From NCBI RefSeq assembly GCF_005116455.1, contig NZ_SWBP01000001.1:186001-250000 (forward strand): a DNA stretch of 64,000 nucleotides, read 5' to 3'. Position numbers and translations under genes: made by a program. Origin of the DNA: Pedobacter cryophilus (GTDB lineage: Bacteria; Bacteroidota; Bacteroidia; Sphingobacteriales; Sphingobacteriaceae). Shown one piece after another: positions 1 through 8,179 of this stretch. Numbering within the stretch: position 1 is the stretch's first letter; each line of letters begins with the position of its first letter. The notes under the pieces are model-generated. The model worked only from the letters and a program-made list of their open reading frames with translations. It was not told where the DNA came from and made no database searches.

Positions 1-92
1 ATCATCAGTTTACCGTACTCTACAGAGAATGGAGATCTTCCTCCGCTCCAAGGAGTGGTTTTAACTTCGTCTAATTTTGCTATCGTGTCCAT
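1..92 (-). CDS. Cytochrome c oxidase subunit III, N-terminal fragment (runs off the left edge)
   Basis: An ATG at 92 on the minus strand opens a frame that stays open to the window edge (30 codons seen). The visible N-terminus includes WSGGRSPFSVEYGKLM, which resembles the start of the larger subunit III of Bacteroidota heme-copper oxidases, where a W-G-G-x-S-P-F segment precedes Y-G-K-L-M-M and the first membrane helix. It follows the smaller subunit III gene by 35 nt in the same direction, the usual order for these oxidase clusters. The fragment is too short to show transmembrane segments, so the product is inferred from this segment and position. Confidence 0.7.
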   Translation of the reverse strand, partial: MDTIAKLDEVKTTPWSGGRSPFSVEYGKLM

Positions 93-127
93 CAAATATT
101 ATAGGTTGTAAATTTTAAGTAAAATTT

Positions 128-706
128 TTACTGGCTCAAAAGTAAGAAAACGTACAAATAAATCCATAAAATATCTACAAAATGCCAAAATATTGAGGCA
201 ATTTCCATTCTAAAGAGATTTGTAACGTTAGGCAATTTTTTATAACTACTAGCTAAAGCGGTTAGAATGATGATTAAACCCGCAATTATGTGTAAAATAT
301 GGGTTAAAGTGAATACATAAACAAAACTGATGGAGGCATTAGAATTTATAAAAAATATGCCCAAATCGGTCCAAACCGCCCATCCATAAATTTGCATTCC
401 AATAAAAACTAGTCCTAAAACTAGGGTAATCCATAAACCTAGCTTCTGCCCTTCAAACTTTAGTCTTTTGGTTTGCAAATAAGACCAATGTAAAGTAAAG
501 CTGCTGATGATGATAATTACAGTACTATAAATAAAAGCTTTTGGCAAAGGCACATTTAAAGATTTGCCAGCTCCATCTCCAGAATACACAATAAATCCGC
601 TGGTTAGGCCTGCAAAAAAGATAATAGAAGATATCATAAATAACCACATGATAAACTTCTTAGGCTGCAAATTATACCTATCTACTTCGTTATTCATACT
701 TTGCAT
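128..706 (-). CDS. Cytochrome c oxidase subunit III-like protein (short form)
   Basis: A 192-residue membrane protein with about five hydrophobic helices (roughly residues 16-38, 58-73, 90-110, 128-150 and 170-190). Subunit III stabilises the heme-copper oxidase core and its proton uptake path but binds no metal. The last helices carry the family-like pattern LTHILHIIAGL followed by ASIFWHFVDILWIYLYVFLL, in which the histidine and W-H-F-V-D-x-x-W are typical of subunit III. It lies 4 nt after ctaB and just before a second subunit III gene. Two subunit III genes side by side are normal in Bacteroidota. The start could also be the fourth codon (Met at 697). Confidence 0.88.
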   Translation of the reverse strand: MQSMNNEVDRYNLQPKKFIMWLFMISSIIFFAGLTSGFIVYSGDGAGKSLNVPLPKAFIYSTVIIIISSFTLHWSYLQTKRLKFEGQKLGLWITLVLGLVFIGMQIYGWAVWTDLGIFFINSNASISFVYVFTLTHILHIIAGLIIILTALASSYKKLPNVTNLFRMEIASIFWHFVDILWIYLYVFLLLSQ

Positions 707-710
707 ATTT

Positions 711-1562
711 CTATTTTAAATTAAAAAGTAAAACTAATTGTACAATTGGTAAATAAATAAAACTACCAAACATGAGTCTTCTTGCAGATTTAACATCTAG
801 TTTTCTAACCAAGGTTAATGCTTGGTAACAAAAAATTAATCCACAAATTACAGATACCACCGCTATCGTATAGCCTCCAAAACCATAAAAAGTGGGTAAT
901 AAACTCACCGGTATCAAAATAATAGTGGATATGAAAGTGATGATGGCACTAATTTTATCTCTTTTGGTGGTAGGCAATAATCTAAATCCTGCTTTCTTGT
1001 AATCATCATCTAATACCCATGCTATGGCCCAAAAATGAGGGAATTGCCATACAAACTGTATCCCAAATAAAATTAATGCAATATGATCTATTTTACCATG
1101 TGCGGCAACATAACCAATTAAAGGAGGCAAGGCACCAGGAATAGCTCCAACAAAAACTGCAATAGGTGTTTTCCTTTTTAAAGGAGTGTAAATAAATGCA
1201 TAAAATAATATAGAAAAAACAGATAATATGCCTGTTAGATAATTTAAACTCCCTAATAAGTAGGTGCCAAAAATACCCATCAATAAACTCAATACTAAAG
1301 CCTGCCCATTGTTCATCCTACCAGAAGGTAAAGGTCTATCGGCTGTTCTAGTCATAAGTTTATCTAGATCTTTCTCTATGATCTCATTAAATCCGTTGGC
1401 AGCTGAAGTCACCAAAAAACCACCAATAATTAATTTTAGCCAGTTTATCCAATTTATGTCTCCATCAGTTCCAATAAGAAATGAAATAGAAGCAGAGAAA
1501 ACCACTAACAATGTCAACCTTAGTTTGACTAAATTTTTAAAATCTTTTAAAAACACCCCCAC
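711..1562 (-). CDS. ctaB: Protoheme IX farnesyltransferase (heme O synthase)
   Basis: This 283-residue polytopic membrane enzyme belongs to the UbiA prenyltransferase family and adds a farnesyl group to protoheme to make heme O. The first Asp-rich motif is seen at about residues 59-80 (NEIIEKDLDKLMTRTADRPL), where the acidic residues bind Mg-diphosphate and T-R-x-x-R-P-L is characteristic of CtaB. The second motif is near DDDYKKAGFRLLP. Length is normal. It sits 6 nt after ctaA and 4 nt before the subunit III gene, so heme O synthesis and conversion to heme A are made alongside the oxidase that uses them. The start directly precedes an amphipathic segment and a helix, as in homologues. Confidence 0.95.
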   Translation of the reverse strand: MGVFLKDFKNLVKLRLTLLVVFSASISFLIGTDGDINWINWLKLIIGGFLVTSAANGFNEIIEKDLDKLMTRTADRPLPSGRMNNGQALVLSLLMGIFGTYLLGSLNYLTGILSVFSILFYAFIYTPLKRKTPIAVFVGAIPGALPPLIGYVAAHGKIDHIALILFGIQFVWQFPHFWAIAWVLDDDYKKAGFRLLPTTKRDKISAIITFISTIILIPVSLLPTFYGFGGYTIAVVSVICGLIFCYQALTLVRKLDVKSARRLMFGSFIYLPIVQLVLLFNLK

Positions 1563-1568
1563 TACTTC

Positions 1569-2624
1569 TTATTTAATAAAATCTTGTTTATTCTTAAAAA
1601 TTAACAGCAAATAAAATTGTGCTCCAAAAAGTACTGTAGCAAATAAAACATGTGTAGCTTGTGCCCATGGCGCCAAAGCAAAATTACTTAAGGCTAAACC
1701 TGTAACAATTTGTAAGGCAATTAGCAATCCTACAAAATAGGCTGTATTCATCACCTCTTTCTGAATTACTTTGCGCCTCAGTAGAAAATACAACAATGTA
1801 TTTAGCAATACTACAAGCAAGGCAATATCTCTGTGGTAAACAAAAATTCTTCCTACTTCGTCTAACCACTCTTCTCTTTTAAGCTCTGGAAAAAAATCCT
1901 GTACAGCATCTACAGCTTCTCTAACTTCTGTTCCGATAGTGATTTGAACAATTGAAATGATTACCGTTAACAACGACACAAATTTAACCAACCAGCCTGC
2001 TTTCTTAGTCAGTAAAGATTCATTTCTAAGAGACTTTATATCATGATAAGTGTAAATAGAAACCGCAAGAATAAGAATGGCAACCAGCATGTGTATAGTG
2101 ATAATCCAAGCAACTAAATTGGTAGAAACCACAATAGAACCTAACCAAGCTTGAAATACAACTAAAAGTATATTAGCCAAACTTATCCAAAAAACCCTTC
2201 CTCTTGCTTTTCTAATGCCCCAGGCATAAAAACACGTTAACACTAAAAATATCCCAGTAAGCGCACCAATTAATCTGTTAATGTATTCCGTATAGGTTTT
2301 AACAGGATTAAATTCTTCTGGAACTTTAATACTTTCATCATTTCTGATTTTAAAAGCTAAATCTTTGTAGCCTGCTTTGTCTAATAGCTTGGCAAAACGT
2401 TCATTCTTAGCTAATCTTTCGGTAACATATTTCTCTTGATAATCTTTGGGTAATTGAGAAATATCTGTTGGTGGAATATATTGATCGAAACATTTAGGCC
2501 AATCTGGGCATCCCATACCAGAACCTGAACTTCTCACTATCCCTCCTGCAAGAATAAGTAAGAAGAGCGATAGGATAGAAATAAAATTAATTCTTAAAAA
2601 TCGCTTTTCAGCTTTAGAATACAT
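1569..2624 (-). CDS. ctaA: Heme A synthase (COX15/CtaA family)
   Basis: Membrane enzyme that oxidises the C8 methyl of heme O to the formyl group of heme A. The N-terminus has a helix ending in AGGIVRSSGSGMGCPDWPKC, the conserved CtaA/COX15 region with a Cys-Pro-Asp-Trp-Pro-x-Cys motif. Later helices carry the expected heme-ligand histidines, for example in IHMLVA, VYHRDIA and QATHVLFA. The open frame extends 17 codons further upstream to 2675, but that stretch is made of a terminator hairpin, so I place the start at the Met at 2624 (protein starts MYSKAEKRFLRIN). Length is then 351 residues. It is first in a ctaA-ctaB-subunit III unit behind the terminator after ctaD. Confidence 0.93.
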   Translation of the reverse strand: MYSKAEKRFLRINFISILSLFLLILAGGIVRSSGSGMGCPDWPKCFDQYIPPTDISQLPKDYQEKYVTERLAKNERFAKLLDKAGYKDLAFKIRNDESIKVPEEFNPVKTYTEYINRLIGALTGIFLVLTCFYAWGIRKARGRVFWISLANILLVVFQAWLGSIVVSTNLVAWIITIHMLVAILILAVSIYTYHDIKSLRNESLLTKKAGWLVKFVSLLTVIISIVQITIGTEVREAVDAVQDFFPELKREEWLDEVGRIFVYHRDIALLVVLLNTLLYFLLRRKVIQKEVMNTAYFVGLLIALQIVTGLALSNFALAPWAQATHVLFATVLFGAQFYLLLIFKNKQDFIK

Positions 2625-2633
2625 TTTGCTAAG

Positions 2634-2675
2634 ATAAAAATTGGGGTATCTGTAATTAAATACTAGATACCCCAA
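2634..2675 (-). terminator. Rho-independent terminator between ctaD and ctaA
   Basis: A perfect 11-bp inverted repeat (arms 2641-2651 and 2665-2675, TTGGGGTATCT / AGATACCCCAA) with a 13-nt AT-rich loop. Reading on the minus strand, the second arm runs into TTTTTAT. It lies 26 nt after the ctaD stop and just before the chosen ctaA start. It would partly uncouple the heme synthesis and subunit III genes from the act-ctaCD transcript. Confidence 0.85.
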
Positions 2676-2700
2676 TAGATTTACAACACCAATAAAGAGG

Positions 2701-4596
2701 TTACTTTACTTCTTCTGTATTGTTGATATTATTATGTTCAGTATCCCATTTACTTTGGATTCTTTCTGCCTCTTCATTTCCTTCGAAATCATGTGCAAGA
2801 TTAGAACTCATTGTTTGAGAGTGAGGTGTAGTTTGCATAATAAAGTCTGTTTCATGACCTGGTTTGCTGTAATCATAAGGCCAACGATAAACTGTTGGTA
2901 TTTCACCTGGCCAGTTACCATGTAAATGTTCTACCGGGGTAGTCCATTCTAAAGTTGTTGACTCCCAAGGATTTTGTGTTGCTTTCTTACCAAAGAATAT
3001 AGAGTAAAAGAAATTATACAAAAATGCTGCCTGCGCAACCGCTCCTAATATAGCAGCCCAAGTGATAAATTTATTAACTGATAACCACTCAGCCATAGAT
3101 TCAAATTCAGTGAAAGCGTAGTATCTACGAGGTACTCCGTCTAATCCCATAAAGTGCATTGGGAAAAACACCAAATAAGCAGAAATGAAGGTTAACCAAA
3201 AATGCAAATAACCTAATTTAGCATTCATCATTCTACCAAACATTTTAGGGAACCAATGATAGATTCCTGAAAGCATACCAAATATTGCAGCAGAACCCAT
3301 TACCAAGTGAAAGTGAGCTACTACAAAATAAGTATCATGTAAATTGATGTCTAAAGCTGCGTTACCTAAGAAAATACCGGTTAAACCGCCAGAGATAAAG
3401 AAAGAAACCAAACCAATAGCAAAAAGCATAGCTGGTGTAAATCTTATATTCCCTCTCCAAAGTGTAGCTAAATAATTAAAGGTTTTTACCGCAGATGGAA
3501 CCGCGATAATTAATGTGGTAATCATAAATACGCCTCCTAAGAAAGGATTCATACCTGTTACAAACATATGGTGACCCCATACAATAAATGATAGTACTGT
3601 AATCCCAATTAATGAATAAACCATGGCGTGGTAACCAAAAATAGGTTTACGTGAATTAGTGGCAATTACTTCTGATGTGATTCCTAAAGCCGGCATCAAA
3701 ACGATATAAACCTCTGGGTGACCCAAGAACCAGAATAAATGTTGCCATAAAACCGGACTTCCACCTTCATTTGGTAATACTTGTCCTTGAATAACGATAT
3801 CTGAAAGGTAAAATGAAGTTCCAAAACTACGATCGAAAATTAATAGTACTACTGCCGCAACCAAAACCGGGAAAGACAAGATACCTACGATAGCTGTTAA
3901 AAAGAATGCCCAAATAGTTAATGGCATTTTCCATAAATCCATACCTTTAGTACGCATGTTTAATACGGTAGAAACATAATTGATACCACCCATTAAAGAT
4001 GATGCAACAAATAATACCATAGATATTAACCACATCGTCATTCCTAAACCTGAACCTGGCATAGCTTGTGGCAATGCCGAAAGTGGCGGATAAATAGTCC
4101 AGCCGGCTCCCGCAGGTTGAGTTTCGATAAAGAAAGTAGATAACATAATCACACTGGCAGTAAAAAAGAACCAGTAAGAAAGCATGTTCATAAAAGGAGA
4201 AGCCATATCTCTTGCTCCTAACTGTAATGGTATTAAAAGGTTAGAGAAAGTTCCACTTAAACCTGCTGTTAATACAAAGAAAACCATAATAGTTCCATGT
4301 ATAGTAACAAGTGAAAGGTAAAAGTTAGAGTCTAATCTTCCTTCTGGTGCAAATTTCCCTAATAATACTTCTAATAATGGAAAACTTTCATCTGGGTAAG
4401 CGAGTTGAATTCTGAAAAGTATAGATATTCCCATGGCTATTACACCCATGATGATACCTGTAATCAGAAATTGCTTGGCAATCATCTTATGATCTTGACT
4501 AAAAACATATTTAGTTAAGAAGGTTTCTTTGTGATGAGCATGTGAATGATCATCATGATGGGATGCGGCTGGGTTATGAATTGCAATTGTTGACAT
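2701..4596 (-). CDS. ctaD: Cytochrome c oxidase subunit I
   Basis: Catalytic subunit of a heme-copper oxidase (631 residues, 12 or more helices), holding low-spin heme a and the heme a3-CuB site. Seen motifs are IHGTIMVFF (heme a His), WFLGHPEVYIVLMP (CuB His and the cross-linked Tyr of H-P-E-V-Y, an A-type K-channel feature), WGHHMF (two CuB histidines) and HDTYFVVAHFHLVMGS (heme a3 and heme a ligands). The N-terminus is His-rich (residues 13-23), and the C-terminus has a hydrophilic tail after the last helix. It follows ctaC by 18 nt and ends ahead of a strong terminator. Its electron donor is presumably a c-type cytochrome or the ActA/ActE hemes of the neighbouring complex. Confidence 0.97.
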   Translation of the reverse strand: MSTIAIHNPAASHHDDHSHAHHKETFLTKYVFSQDHKMIAKQFLITGIIMGVIAMGISILFRIQLAYPDESFPLLEVLLGKFAPEGRLDSNFYLSLVTIHGTIMVFFVLTAGLSGTFSNLLIPLQLGARDMASPFMNMLSYWFFFTASVIMLSTFFIETQPAGAGWTIYPPLSALPQAMPGSGLGMTMWLISMVLFVASSLMGGINYVSTVLNMRTKGMDLWKMPLTIWAFFLTAIVGILSFPVLVAAVVLLIFDRSFGTSFYLSDIVIQGQVLPNEGGSPVLWQHLFWFLGHPEVYIVLMPALGITSEVIATNSRKPIFGYHAMVYSLIGITVLSFIVWGHHMFVTGMNPFLGGVFMITTLIIAVPSAVKTFNYLATLWRGNIRFTPAMLFAIGLVSFFISGGLTGIFLGNAALDINLHDTYFVVAHFHLVMGSAAIFGMLSGIYHWFPKMFGRMMNAKLGYLHFWLTFISAYLVFFPMHFMGLDGVPRRYYAFTEFESMAEWLSVNKFITWAAILGAVAQAAFLYNFFYSIFFGKKATQNPWESTTLEWTTPVEHLHGNWPGEIPTVYRWPYDYSKPGHETDFIMQTTPHSQTMSSNLAHDFEGNEEAERIQSKWDTEHNNINNTEEVK

Positions 4597-4614
4597 AATC
4601 TCCTTCAGTTTTTC

Positions 4615-5805
4615 TTAATTGTTTAATGCAATTTTATTGTTTTCGCTTTTGATGTCTTCTTTCATCGCTAACTGATATACTTTTTTCATTTCTTCAGTAA
4701 CAATTGGCTTTTGATCTTTTAACCAAGCCGCATATTCTTTTTCTGAAACTACTCTAACAGCAAACTTCATGTTGTAATGAGAACCACCACAAATTTTAGC
4801 ACAATATAACTGATAACTAAATTTAGGATCGTTTGTTTTTTCTCTCATTTCTGCCGTAGTAATTTTTGGAGTAAATTGAAAGTAAGTAGCCATACCTGGT
4901 ACACAGTTCATTTGGACTCTAAAATGGGGCATGTAAAAACTATGTAAAACATCTTGAGAACCTAATGTAAATCTTACCGATTTATTAACAGGAAGTACAA
5001 TTTCCGTCACCTTTAAATCATCGTAATTTTTACTATCAGCTAAGTCTAAGCCTAAATTGTTTAAGCCATTTAAACTTCCAACTAACTTATAGTTCTTTTT
5101 TCCATTTTGGTTATCCTTACCACCGTATCTAACATCCCAAGCAAATTGGTGCGCAGTTACATCTACTTGAATTGCAGCTTGCATATCACCTTTTGATATG
5201 TTAGTAATGCCTCTCCAAGTGAAAAAACCCATCAATACCAAAATAGTTAAAGCAATAGCAGGAATAATAGTCCAGTACTTTTCTAAAGTATTGTTGTGGG
5301 CTAAGTAGTAGGCTTTTTTCTTAGTGCTGTGTTTGTATTTGTATGCAAAAAGAAATAAAAGAATGTGTGTTATTACAAATACAATTGTTGTAATAATTAA
5401 GGTAATATTAAACATAGAGTCAATTTTTTCTCCATGTTCTGAGGCTGCATCTGGTAAAATTTGAGCTCCTTGTACAGTATAAGACCAATATGAACCATAT
5501 AAACCTGCAATTAAAGCAACAACAAAAATATATCCGTTCACTTTATCCCAAGAAATACCTTCTTTTTTTCCTTGTATCTTGCGGGTTAATTCGTAAACCT
5601 GTAATACTTTACCAATAATTCCGATAAATACACAAGCAAGAAGAAACAATAGCAAGTAATAACCTACCATTTTTCCTAGACCTTCATTTTTATCCACCAC
5701 ATCTGCTGCTCCAGCTACTTGAGCCATCGCTTGATGAAGTGAAAGTCCTAATACCATTAAAAATGATAATAATAATTTCGGGTTGAAATATTTTTTTATA
5801 TCCAT
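4615..5805 (-). CDS. ctaC: Cytochrome c oxidase subunit II
   Basis: Carries the binuclear CuA centre that receives electrons from cytochrome c. The N-terminal 30 residues look like a signal peptide ending near QAMAQ, followed by a further helix (about 48-68) and the two usual subunit II helices (about 128-155 and 175-195). The cupredoxin domain follows, with LHSFYMPHFRVQMNCVPGM and the CuA motif YCAKICGGSHYNM (C-x3-C-x3-H-x2-M) near residues 334-346. At 396 residues it is longer than classical subunit II because of the extra N-terminal helices, as is usual in Bacteroidota. No C-terminal heme c domain is present. It lies between actF and ctaD. Confidence 0.95.
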   Translation of the reverse strand: MDIKKYFNPKLLLSFLMVLGLSLHQAMAQVAGAADVVDKNEGLGKMVGYYLLLFLLACVFIGIIGKVLQVYELTRKIQGKKEGISWDKVNGYIFVVALIAGLYGSYWSYTVQGAQILPDAASEHGEKIDSMFNITLIITTIVFVITHILLFLFAYKYKHSTKKKAYYLAHNNTLEKYWTIIPAIALTILVLMGFFTWRGITNISKGDMQAAIQVDVTAHQFAWDVRYGGKDNQNGKKNYKLVGSLNGLNNLGLDLADSKNYDDLKVTEIVLPVNKSVRFTLGSQDVLHSFYMPHFRVQMNCVPGMATYFQFTPKITTAEMREKTNDPKFSYQLYCAKICGGSHYNMKFAVRVVSEKEYAAWLKDQKPIVTEEMKKVYQLAMKEDIKSENNKIALNN

Positions 5806-5830
5806 TTTATTAATCGAATCTTATTAATGC

Positions 5831-7051
5831 TTAAATGTGATGATTTATACTTTCTTCTAAAAATGGGTGATTTTTTGGCGCTAGCGAAACTTTACTTAAA
5901 CTAGTTAACATAGAAAAAGCAAACAAGCCAACAAATCCTAAAGCTGTACCAATTTCAATAATTCCAAATCCAGATTCTTCACCTAATGTACCTGGCATAA
6001 TCATCATATAATAATCTAACCAGTGACCGCAAACTAGTATGATACATATTGCAAGTAACACATTTGCTTTTCTTTTAGCATCTCTTGTCATTAAAATTAA
6101 AAGAGGGGCTAAAAAGTTAACGACTAGATTTAACCAGAAGTATGGTAAAAATTTTGGTTCCCATCTCTTATAGAAATACACTGTTTCTTCAGGAATGTTT
6201 GCGTAATAAATCAAAAGGAATTGAGAAAACCAGATGTACGTCCAAAAAATAGAGAAAGCAAAAACAAACTTTCCTAAATCATGTAAGTGACTTTCGTTTA
6301 ACCAGCCTAAATAACCAGCCTTTCTTAGAAGAATAACAGTGATAGCAATAGTTGCCATCCCAGAAACCCACATGGCAGCAAAATTATACCATCCAAACAT
6401 GGTAGAGAACCAATGTGCCTCTAAAGACATGATCACATCAAATGCCCAAATTGGGGTAGTGAATCCAAAAATCACTAAAAATATAGCGGAATTTTTAATA
6501 CTTCTCTTGTAAGATGATAAACCACCTATCAAATCTTCGTTAGTAGATAGTTTAGTAATTAAAACTGCGAAAAAACTGTAACTCGCTAAAAATATAACCA
6601 ATCTTGTAATAAAGAAAGGCACATTAAGATAAGCAGATTTACCAGCAATTAAAGCATCATAATTTGGACTATTAGGATCTGACAATCCTTCTTCAGCCCA
6701 ATGGTGATAAAGATTATGAGTAAGCAATCCTGTGGTTACAACAGCGATAAGAATTAAACTAGCAAAAGGTAACACTCTGGCAAATGCCTGAGGAACTCTA
6801 AGTAAACCTGCCGACCAACCAGCTTGTGCCACAAACTGAACCGCAAGAAAAAATAAACCTGCCGCACAAACACAGGTAAAATAATAACTCATTAATAATA
6901 AGTTAAGAAATGTACGCTCTGCATGGCCTGAAATAAAACCATAAGCAATTGCAGCAATACCAACAAGAATAGCAACTATACTTAGTGTTTTTACTTTGCC
7001 ACTAAAGTCAAATTGTTCTGAAAAATTATATGTCTGAAGATGAGCTCCCAT
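5831..7051 (-). CDS. actF: Alternative complex III subunit F, quinol:cytochrome c oxidoreductase membrane subunit
   Basis: A 406-residue integral membrane protein with about ten predicted helices, the NrfD/PsrC-like second membrane subunit of alternative complex III. The complex oxidises menaquinol and reduces cytochrome c in bacteria lacking a bc1 complex. Segments such as MSLEAHWFSTMFGWYNFAAMW and IWFSQFLLIYYANIPEE fit this family. It is last in the act operon, 12 nt after actE and 25 nt before ctaC. It shares its fold with ActC upstream, as expected for the paired membrane subunits. Assignment rests on position and on these recognisable segments; it carries no metal-binding motif. Confidence 0.9.
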   Translation of the reverse strand: MGAHLQTYNFSEQFDFSGKVKTLSIVAILVGIAAIAYGFISGHAERTFLNLLLMSYYFTCVCAAGLFFLAVQFVAQAGWSAGLLRVPQAFARVLPFASLILIAVVTTGLLTHNLYHHWAEEGLSDPNSPNYDALIAGKSAYLNVPFFITRLVIFLASYSFFAVLITKLSTNEDLIGGLSSYKRSIKNSAIFLVIFGFTTPIWAFDVIMSLEAHWFSTMFGWYNFAAMWVSGMATIAITVILLRKAGYLGWLNESHLHDLGKFVFAFSIFWTYIWFSQFLLIYYANIPEETVYFYKRWEPKFLPYFWLNLVVNFLAPLLILMTRDAKRKANVLLAICIILVCGHWLDYYMMIMPGTLGEESGFGIIEIGTALGFVGLFAFSMLTSLSKVSLAPKNHPFLEESINHHI

Positions 7052-7063
7052 TATTTTAATCTA

Positions 7064-7657
7064 TTATTGTCCTTTTTGTAATTCGTGAACGTACATTACT
7101 ACTTTCCATCTTTCTTCTGGAGATAGTTGAGAAGCGTATGATCCCATTAAATTTAAACCGTATTGCATTGTATGATAAATTTTACCGTCGGTTAAATCTT
7201 TCATTGCTCCACCTCTTGATGACATACCAGATGCGTAAGCGGGAGGTGCAGGATATTTACCTAATTCAACAATTTTACCATTACCGGCACCTTTTTCTCC
7301 ATGACATGGAGCGCACATAGCAATATATAGTTGTTGACCTTCTAATAAGTTTTTCTTATTTACAACTAAAGGATTAACCATATTATTACTTGCCTCTAAA
7401 TAACCTTCTGGTGTATCTGCAAACTGATCATAGCGAGTAAAACCTACCGGAGTTGTATTATTTGGCGGCAATTGTGCTGTTTTACCATCTGCAAAATTCT
7501 TATTCTTTTGATCTGGGTTAAAAGCTATAGGATAGTACATATTAGGTGCGTATTCTAATCCTCTACTTCTCTTATCCTGACAAGAACTTAGTATAGCAGC
7601 TACTGCTATTCCTACAAAAATTAAACTAAATATATTTGCCTTATTCATAACTAACAT
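7064..7657 (-). CDS. actE: Alternative complex III subunit E, monoheme cytochrome c lipoprotein
   Basis: A 197-residue lipoprotein cytochrome. The N-terminus has a hydrophobic segment ending in the lipobox-like AILSSC, giving a lipidated Cys near residue 26, so the protein is anchored facing the periplasm. One heme-binding motif, CAPCH in YIAMCAPCHGEKGAGNGK, lies near residue 115, and a later Met in the LMGSYASQLS region is a candidate sixth ligand. In the complex this heme passes electrons onward from the ActA hemes. The start overlaps the end of actD by 17 nt, or 8 nt if the Met at 7648 is used, a sign of translational coupling. Confidence 0.92.
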   Translation of the reverse strand: MLVMNKANIFSLIFVGIAVAAILSSCQDKRSRGLEYAPNMYYPIAFNPDQKNKNFADGKTAQLPPNNTTPVGFTRYDQFADTPEGYLEASNNMVNPLVVNKKNLLEGQQLYIAMCAPCHGEKGAGNGKIVELGKYPAPPAYASGMSSRGGAMKDLTDGKIYHTMQYGLNLMGSYASQLSPEERWKVVMYVHELQKGQ

Positions 7658-8177
7658 ACTTTCTATCGTTGTGTTTAATTTCTATAGCTCCAGCCTCTTT
7701 TAATAAACTGTCAATTTTATCTGCATCAAAACCTTTGTTAGCTTCAATTGCAATTACAAATCTATCAGCCGAAGCTCTTAATTCCATTACTCTGGGTGCT
7801 CTGCCTGGGAAAAAGTGGTTTTTAAAAAAGAACGCACCAACCATTCCAAAAGCACAAAATAAAACAGTAAGCTCAAAAGTAATTGGAATAAAATCTGGTA
7901 AAGCAAAATTTGGTTTACCACCAATATTCATTGGCCAATCAACAGCCATGGTAAAGTACATTAAACTTAATGCTGTTATTGTTCCTGTGATACCACAGCA
8001 AAATGCAACAATTGGAAGTCTGCTTCTCTTTACTCCTAATTTATCTTCAATTCCGTGAATAGGCATTGGGGTAAAAACATCATAAATACTGATGTTATTT
8101 TTTTGAAGTTGATCAATCCCATGCATCATATCATCAGGATCTTCAAAAAGGCCTAAAATATATTTGATATTACTCAT
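7641..8177 (-). CDS. actD: Alternative complex III subunit D (DUF3341)
   Basis: A 178-residue protein with two central hydrophobic helices (about residues 56-78 and 98-120) and a C-terminal soluble domain. It starts MSNIKYILGLFEDPDDMMHG and continues with VFTPMPIHGIED, which are characteristic of the DUF3341 family, the ActD subunit that packs against the membrane arm of alternative complex III. No cofactor motif is visible, which fits its structural role. The C-terminal part (about residues 128-178) resembles a small ferredoxin-like fold in known structures, but that cannot be judged from this sequence alone. It sits 2 nt after actC. Confidence 0.92.
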   Translation of the reverse strand: MSNIKYILGLFEDPDDMMHGIDQLQKNNISIYDVFTPMPIHGIEDKLGVKRSRLPIVAFCCGITGTITALSLMYFTMAVDWPMNIGGKPNFALPDFIPITFELTVLFCAFGMVGAFFFKNHFFPGRAPRVMELRASADRFVIAIEANKGFDADKIDSLLKEAGAIEIKHNDRKYVSYE

Positions 8178-8179
8178 TT

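Noticed and set aside
2625-2675. Longer start of heme A synthase at 2675
   Set aside because: The extra 17 codons lie in a terminator hairpin and are not like the N-termini of this family.
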